Positions 13,839 through 17,589 of a stretch of 17,589 bases of DNA are shown here, one piece after another. Source of the stretch: Pseudomonadota bacterium (lineage in GTDB: Bacteria > Pseudomonadota > Alphaproteobacteria > Rhizobiales > Hyphomicrobiaceae); contig JAEZRM010000132.1 in the NCBI GenBank assembly GCA_023412805.1, forward strand, positions 1-17,589, given 5' to 3'. The translations under genes were made by a program, and so were the position numbers. Below the pieces are notes generated by a model. It had not been told where the DNA came from and made no database searches. It was given only the letters and a program-made list of their open reading frames with translations. Within the stretch, counting starts at the first letter, position 1. Each line of letters starts with the position of its first letter.

Positions 13839-13867
13839 GCGCTCACACCGCCGCTCCTGCGACCCGC

Positions 13868-16264
13868 CTACTGCCGGGCGAGATACATCTTCACTTTCGC
13901 CTCGAGATCTTCCGGCGCCTCGCCGGAGACATCGACCAGCACCTTCTTCACTTGGCCGGTAAAGCGGAATGGCGAGCTGTACTCGTCATCGAGCATGACT
14001 GGCGAGCCGCTATCCGCGCCGACAGACACTCCAGCAGCCAGGCCAAGCGTGAGTGGGACAGTCACCGAGAGATCACCGCTGCCGACCGGCTTGCCGTCGA
14101 CGAACAGCTTGATATTCGCAGGCACGCCCTTGCCTTTCGGGATGTCGGGCTTTCCGGTCGGCGTGAATTCGAAGGTAAAGACGTGATCTCCTTCGAGTAC
14201 GCCACTGCCATTGGACTGAACTTTGAAGCGCTGGTCGGCGACGTAGTTGTATCCATACGTGAGCTTGCCGTCCTTGATGTAGAAGGCAAAGCCACCATCG
14301 TTGCCGCCCATGGAGAATAGCACGCCCTCCGCGCCGCCCTTTGGCACCGACGCGTGCACGGACACCGCGTGCGGCACATTGGTCAACTGCGGAGCGGCAT
14401 TGGATGGCACCATCTGGGTGCCGGGATAGTAGATGTATTTGGTGCGATTGGCGGCGATCTGCGGGCGGCGCTCACCGAGGCGTGCGGTGCCACGGCTGTC
14501 GATCGGCAGCACATCGTATTTGCCCGCTTCGACGTACCACATGCCGATCATCTCGATCAGCTTGGCGCGATTCTCGTCGGCGAGATTCTTGGTCTCGGAA
14601 AAGTCCTCCGCCACTTTGTACAGCTCCCACCCCTTGGCATCGAGTTCGTTGAGCTTGTCATGGTCGATGGGAGCGCCGAACTGCAGGCCGGATTCCACGA
14701 ATGATGTGCCTGGCCACGGACACACGGCGCGCCAGCCATCATGATAGATCGAGCGGTGGCCGAACATCTCGAAGTACTGGGTCTTGTGCAGGGCATCCGC
14801 CTTAGCGTTATCGAATGAGGTCTTGAGACTGAAGCCCTGGAGCGGAGACTGCGTCACGCCGCGAATTTGATTAGGGGGCTCGATATCGAGGCAATCGAGC
14901 ACGGTCGGCACCATATCGATGGCGTGGCAGTACTGCGTGCGAATCTCGCCCTTGGCCTTGATGCCCTTCGGCCAGCAGACGATGAACGGGTCGGCGACGC
15001 CACCGCGATAGGTTTCGCGCTTCCAGCGGCGGAACGGCGTGTTGCCGGCGTGCGTCCAGCCCCAGGGATAGTGATTGAAGTATTTGGGGCCGCCGATGTC
15101 GTCGATGGCGGCGAGGTTCTGCTCGAGGCTGTCCGGCACGTTGTTGAAGAACTTGCCCTCGTTCACCGACCCTGTCGGGCCGCCCTCGGCGCTGGCACCG
15201 TTGTCGGAGATCAGCATGATCAGCGTATTCTCGTATTCGCCGATCTCCTTCAAGAACGCGATCAGTTCGCCGATGTAGTGGTCCGTGTGCTCGAGAAAAC
15301 CGGCAAAGACCTCCATCATGCGCGCGTAGAGTCGACGCTCGTCCGCCGACAGCTTGCTCCAGTCCTGCACGTCGGGGTCATGACGTGACAGTGTCGTACC
15401 CTTCGGGAGGATGCCCAGCTTCATCTGACGGGCGAACGTCTCCTCGCGATAGGCATCCCAGCCTTTGTCGAACCTGCCTTTGTACTTGTCGGCCCACTCC
15501 TTCGGGACGTGGTGCGGTGCGTGCTGTGCGCCAGTGCAGAAGTACATGAAGAAGGGCTTGTCCGGAGCGACCTGCTTGGCGTCGGCGATCATCGCCCTCG
15601 CCTTTTCGACGAGGTCGGGTGTGAGATGGTAGCCCTCCTCCGGTGTTTTCTCAGGCTCGGTTTGCGAGTTGTCGCGAACGAGTTCGGGGTAGTACTGGTG
15701 CGTGTCGCCGCCGAGAAAGCCGAAGTAGCGTTCAAATCCGCGTCCCAGCGGCCATCGATCATAGGGGCCGGCGGCAGATGTCTGCTCTGCCGGTGTCAGA
15801 TGCCATTTGCCGATGGCGTAGGTGTTGTAGCCGTTCTGAAGCAGAACCTCCGATAGGAAGCCGTTCTCGAAGGGAATGATGCCGTTGCCACCGGGATAGC
15901 CCGTCGACCCTTCGGTGATGCAGGACATGCCGTTGGAATGGTGATTGCGGCCTGTGAGCATGCACGAGCGGGACGGCGAGCAGAGCGCCGTCGTATGCAT
16001 GTTGTTGTAGAGAAGCCCGTCCTTTGCCAGCGCATCGATGTTGGGCGTGTTGATCGGACTGCCGTAGCAGCCTAGATGGCCGAAGCCCGTATCGTCGAGC
16101 ACGATGAAAAGTACATTCGGTGCCCCATTCTTCGCTCGCCTCGGCGCAGGCCACGCAGGCTTCGATTCATCGAACGTCCGCCCGATCACGCCTGGAAATG
16201 ACTGTCCTGGCTGATACTCCGTGAGGCCATTTGCTTTATCGCTACCGTTTGATGCCTTCGCCAT
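13868..16264 (-). CDS. Arylsulfatase-type sulfatase with C-terminal beta-sandwich-like region
   Basis: Sulfatases hydrolyse sulfate esters with a formylglycine made from cysteine. With the ATG at 16264, preceded by GGAGGAG at 8 bp, the protein has 798 residues; longer frames reach 16417 without a comparable site. The metal site includes Asp57-Asp58 in VLDDTG and Asp354-Asn355 in ISDNGAS. The signature is ALCSPSRSCMLTGR, with Cys95 to be converted and Arg99. IGKWHLTP (Lys153, His155), QHAPH (His248) and RRWKRETYRGG (Lys415) complete the site. Residues about 645-785 look like a concanavalin-type beta sandwich (FVDGKPVGSG). The length recalls long arylsulfatases of mycobacteria. No signal peptide is visible, so it appears cytoplasmic. 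The CxPxR type needs a maturation enzyme, usually FGE; none is in the window. No sulfate-ester transporter is adjacent, so the substrate is unknown. Confidence 0.93.
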   Translation of the reverse strand: MAKASNGSDKANGLTEYQPGQSFPGVIGRTFDESKPAWPAPRRAKNGAPNVLFIVLDDTGFGHLGCYGSPINTPNIDALAKDGLLYNNMHTTALCSPSRSCMLTGRNHHSNGMSCITEGSTGYPGGNGIIPFENGFLSEVLLQNGYNTYAIGKWHLTPAEQTSAAGPYDRWPLGRGFERYFGFLGGDTHQYYPELVRDNSQTEPEKTPEEGYHLTPDLVEKARAMIADAKQVAPDKPFFMYFCTGAQHAPHHVPKEWADKYKGRFDKGWDAYREETFARQMKLGILPKGTTLSRHDPDVQDWSKLSADERRLYARMMEVFAGFLEHTDHYIGELIAFLKEIGEYENTLIMLISDNGASAEGGPTGSVNEGKFFNNVPDSLEQNLAAIDDIGGPKYFNHYPWGWTHAGNTPFRRWKRETYRGGVADPFIVCWPKGIKAKGEIRTQYCHAIDMVPTVLDCLDIEPPNQIRGVTQSPLQGFSLKTSFDNAKADALHKTQYFEMFGHRSIYHDGWRAVCPWPGTSFVESGLQFGAPIDHDKLNELDAKGWELYKVAEDFSETKNLADENRAKLIEMIGMWYVEAGKYDVLPIDSRGTARLGERRPQIAANRTKYIYYPGTQMVPSNAAPQLTNVPHAVSVHASVPKGGAEGVLFSMGGNDGGFAFYIKDGKLTYGYNYVADQRFKVQSNGSGVLEGDHVFTFEFTPTGKPDIPKGKGVPANIKLFVDGKPVGSGDLSVTVPLTLGLAAGVSVGADSGSPVMLDDEYSSPFRFTGQVKKVLVDVSGEAPEDLEAKVKMYLARQ

Positions 16265-16632
16265 TTCCTCAGCTCCTCCAGATTGCCGCGTGCCCATTTT
16301 GGATCGGCTGGCCGGCAGGGCTCCTGCCCGGGCTGTGATGCACGCGCCTTCGCGCCGGATGAATATTCGCTCCACCGGCGATCGAGCCATCGGGGCAAAC
16401 CCTCGGCGACCGAGCACGAACTCTCGACTGTGTCAGGGATTGCCGCGCAGAGTGGGGGGTCTCATGAGCGTCTGACGTCCGCTGCAGGGCAGGAACTGAA
16501 ACTCCGGCCCGTTCGACCAAGCCCTTTCCCCACCCCTCTTGCCGCATCCCGCATCCCCCGCGTGACGCCCCTCGCGGGCCCGGCTATAAGGCCCCGGAAG
16601 GCCCCAGGAAGCCAATGCAACCCGGATGCACC
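16265..16632. other. Divergent intergenic region between the sulfatase gene and purL
   Basis: This 368-bp gap separates two divergent genes. It carries the purL promoter candidate at 16562-16590 and, 50 bp before the sulfatase start, a hairpin GGCAGG-GCT-CCTGCC at 16314-16328 that would lie in the sulfatase leader. An in-frame extension of the sulfatase to 16417 crosses part of the gap but has no supporting ribosome site. Just before purL, AAGGCCCC occurs twice about 10 bp apart (from about 16589). I see no further gene. Confidence 0.5.
16562..16590 (+). promoter_or_regulatory. Candidate sigma-70 promoter for purL
   Basis: GTGACG (16562-16567), a 17-bp spacer and TATAAG (16585-16590) make the best promoter match in the gap. 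Transcription would start near 16597, leaving a leader of about 36 nt to the ATG at 16633, or 18 nt to an alternative ATG at 16615. I see no riboswitch between promoter and gene. Confidence 0.45.
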
Positions 16633-17589
16633 ATGAGCCGCACTGACCCCACGTCCTACCCGAAGATTACGCCCGAGGTGATCGCCTCCCACGGCTTCAA
16701 GGGCGACGAATACGACCGCCTGCTCGGCATTCTTGGCCGCGATCCGACTTTCCTGGAGCTGGGCATCTTCTCGGTCATGTGGTCCGAGCACTGCTCGTAC
16801 AAATCGAGCCGCTTCTGGCTGAAGCAACTCCCGACATCCGGGCCGAAAGTCATCCAGGGGCCGGGCGAGAACGCGGGCGTCGTCGATCTCGGCGATGGCG
16901 ACTGCGCCGTGTTCAAGATGGAGAGCCACAACCACCCGAGCTTCATCGAGCCCTACCAGGGCGCGGCGACGGGCGTCGGCGGCATTATGCGCGACGTGTT
17001 CACCATGGGCGCGCGGCCGATCGCGAACCTGAATGCGCTGCGCTTCGGCGAGCCGTCGCATCCGAAGACGCGCCGCCTCGTGTCGGGCGTCGTGGCGGGC
17101 ATCGGCGGCTACGGCAATAGTGTCGGCGTCCCGACGGTCGGCGGCGAGACGAACTTCGATCCGGGCTACAACGGCAATATCCTCGTCAACGCGATGTGCA
17201 TCGGTCACGCGCGGTCGGACAAGATTTTCTATTCGGCCGCGAAGGGCGTCGGCCTCTCGGTCGTCTATGTCGGCTCGAAAACGGGGCGCGACGGCATCCA
17301 TGGCGCGACCATGGCGTCGGCCGAATTCGACGACAAGAGCGCGGAAAAGCGCCCGACCGTGCAGGTCGGCGATCCATTCACGGAAAAGCTGCTGATCGAG
17401 GCGTGCCTCGAGCTCATGGCCTCGGATGCGATCATTGCCATTCAGGACATGGGCGCGGCGGGCCTCACGTCATCGACGTCGGAGATGGCGGACAAGGGCG
17501 GCGTCGGCATCGAGCTGGACCTCGATCATGTGCCGCAGCGCGAGCTGAACATGATGGCCTATGAGATGATGCTCTCGGAAAGCCAGGAG
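16633..17589 (+). CDS. purL: Phosphoribosylformylglycinamidine synthase subunit PurL, N-terminal part
   Basis: PurL converts FGAR to FGAM with ATP and ammonia delivered by the PurQ-PurS partners, the fourth step of purine synthesis. The first 319 codons are present and the frame runs off the right edge; the small-type enzyme is usually somewhat over 700 residues. ITPEVIASHGF at the start, MWSEHCSYKSSRFWLK (49-64, with His53), KMESHNHPSFIEPYQGAATGVGG (95-117, metal and nucleotide site), GARPIANLNALRFG, VGVPTVGGETNFD and VQVGDPFTEKLL identify it. The start of the sequence shows the small form that needs separate PurQ and PurS, not the long fused enzyme. An in-frame ATG at 16615 has a better site (AGGAAG) but adds six residues that homologues, as I recall them, lack. 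I keep 16633 and mark the start as open. Confidence 0.95.
   Translation, partial: MSRTDPTSYPKITPEVIASHGFKGDEYDRLLGILGRDPTFLELGIFSVMWSEHCSYKSSRFWLKQLPTSGPKVIQGPGENAGVVDLGDGDCAVFKMESHNHPSFIEPYQGAATGVGGIMRDVFTMGARPIANLNALRFGEPSHPKTRRLVSGVVAGIGGYGNSVGVPTVGGETNFDPGYNGNILVNAMCIGHARSDKIFYSAAKGVGLSVVYVGSKTGRDGIHGATMASAEFDDKSAEKRPTVQVGDPFTEKLLIEACLELMASDAIIAIQDMGAAGLTSSTSEMADKGGVGIELDLDHVPQRELNMMAYEMMLSESQE

Noticed and set aside
16265..16417. N-terminal extension of the sulfatase to 16417
   Set aside because: The GGAGGAG site before the ATG at 16264 marks the start, and the extension has the composition of noncoding GC-rich DNA.

Overview
This 17.6-kb GC-rich window looks like ordinary chromosomal DNA of an alphaproteobacterium, most likely in the Hyphomicrobiales. 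The support is the TolA C-terminal domain, a PutA without the N-terminal DNA-binding module, the separate small-type PurL, and the codon use. The genus cannot be fixed from sequence reading alone. It contains thirteen complete protein genes and two partial ones (tolA-like at the left edge, purL at the right edge). I see no rRNA, tRNA, CRISPR array, transposase or phage gene.

Layout. At 2-865 (+) is the 3' part of a TolA-like cell-envelope gene. At 1009-4215 (+) is putA, the bifunctional proline catabolic enzyme. It converges, with only 3 bp between stop codons, on a minus-strand run at 7418-4219 read in the order tetR-type regulator, FkbM-family methyltransferase, trpG, trpD. The FkbM gene is clearly more AT-rich than its neighbours and sits where trpE might be expected. 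The trpG-trpD pair is complete but has neither trpE nor trpC beside it. Divergent from the tetR gene is a homocysteine S-methyltransferase family gene (7649-8611, +); the 230-bp gap between them holds a direct repeat, an inverted repeat and a leader hairpin.

At 11189-8656 (-) a compact three-gene run encodes a ketopantoate reductase family protein, an oxaloacetate decarboxylase-like member of the isocitrate lyase/PEP mutase superfamily, and a SixA-like histidine phosphatase. It ends in a strong hairpin that contains the last stop codon. Upstream on the same strand lie a small exported protein (12655-12299) and an exported DUF4344-type putative zinc metallopeptidase (12225-11365), separated by a perfect 10-bp stem-loop.

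At 13033-13797 (+) is an unrecognised exported membrane protein, which converges on a large arylsulfatase (16264-13868, -) of about 798 residues with a C-terminal beta-sandwich-like region. The divergent gap of 368 bp carries a plausible sigma-70 promoter for purL, whose first 319 codons reach the window edge.

Functionally the window mixes housekeeping biosynthesis (tryptophan, purine), amino-acid and oxo-acid catabolism (proline, oxaloacetate), envelope maintenance and sulfate-ester hydrolysis. I found no convincing undescribed multi-gene system. The best leads are regulatory or structural: three small inverted repeats in tandem before trpG, the perfect stem-loops around the exported-protein genes, the tetR/homocysteine methyltransferase control region, and the disrupted tol and trp gene order.
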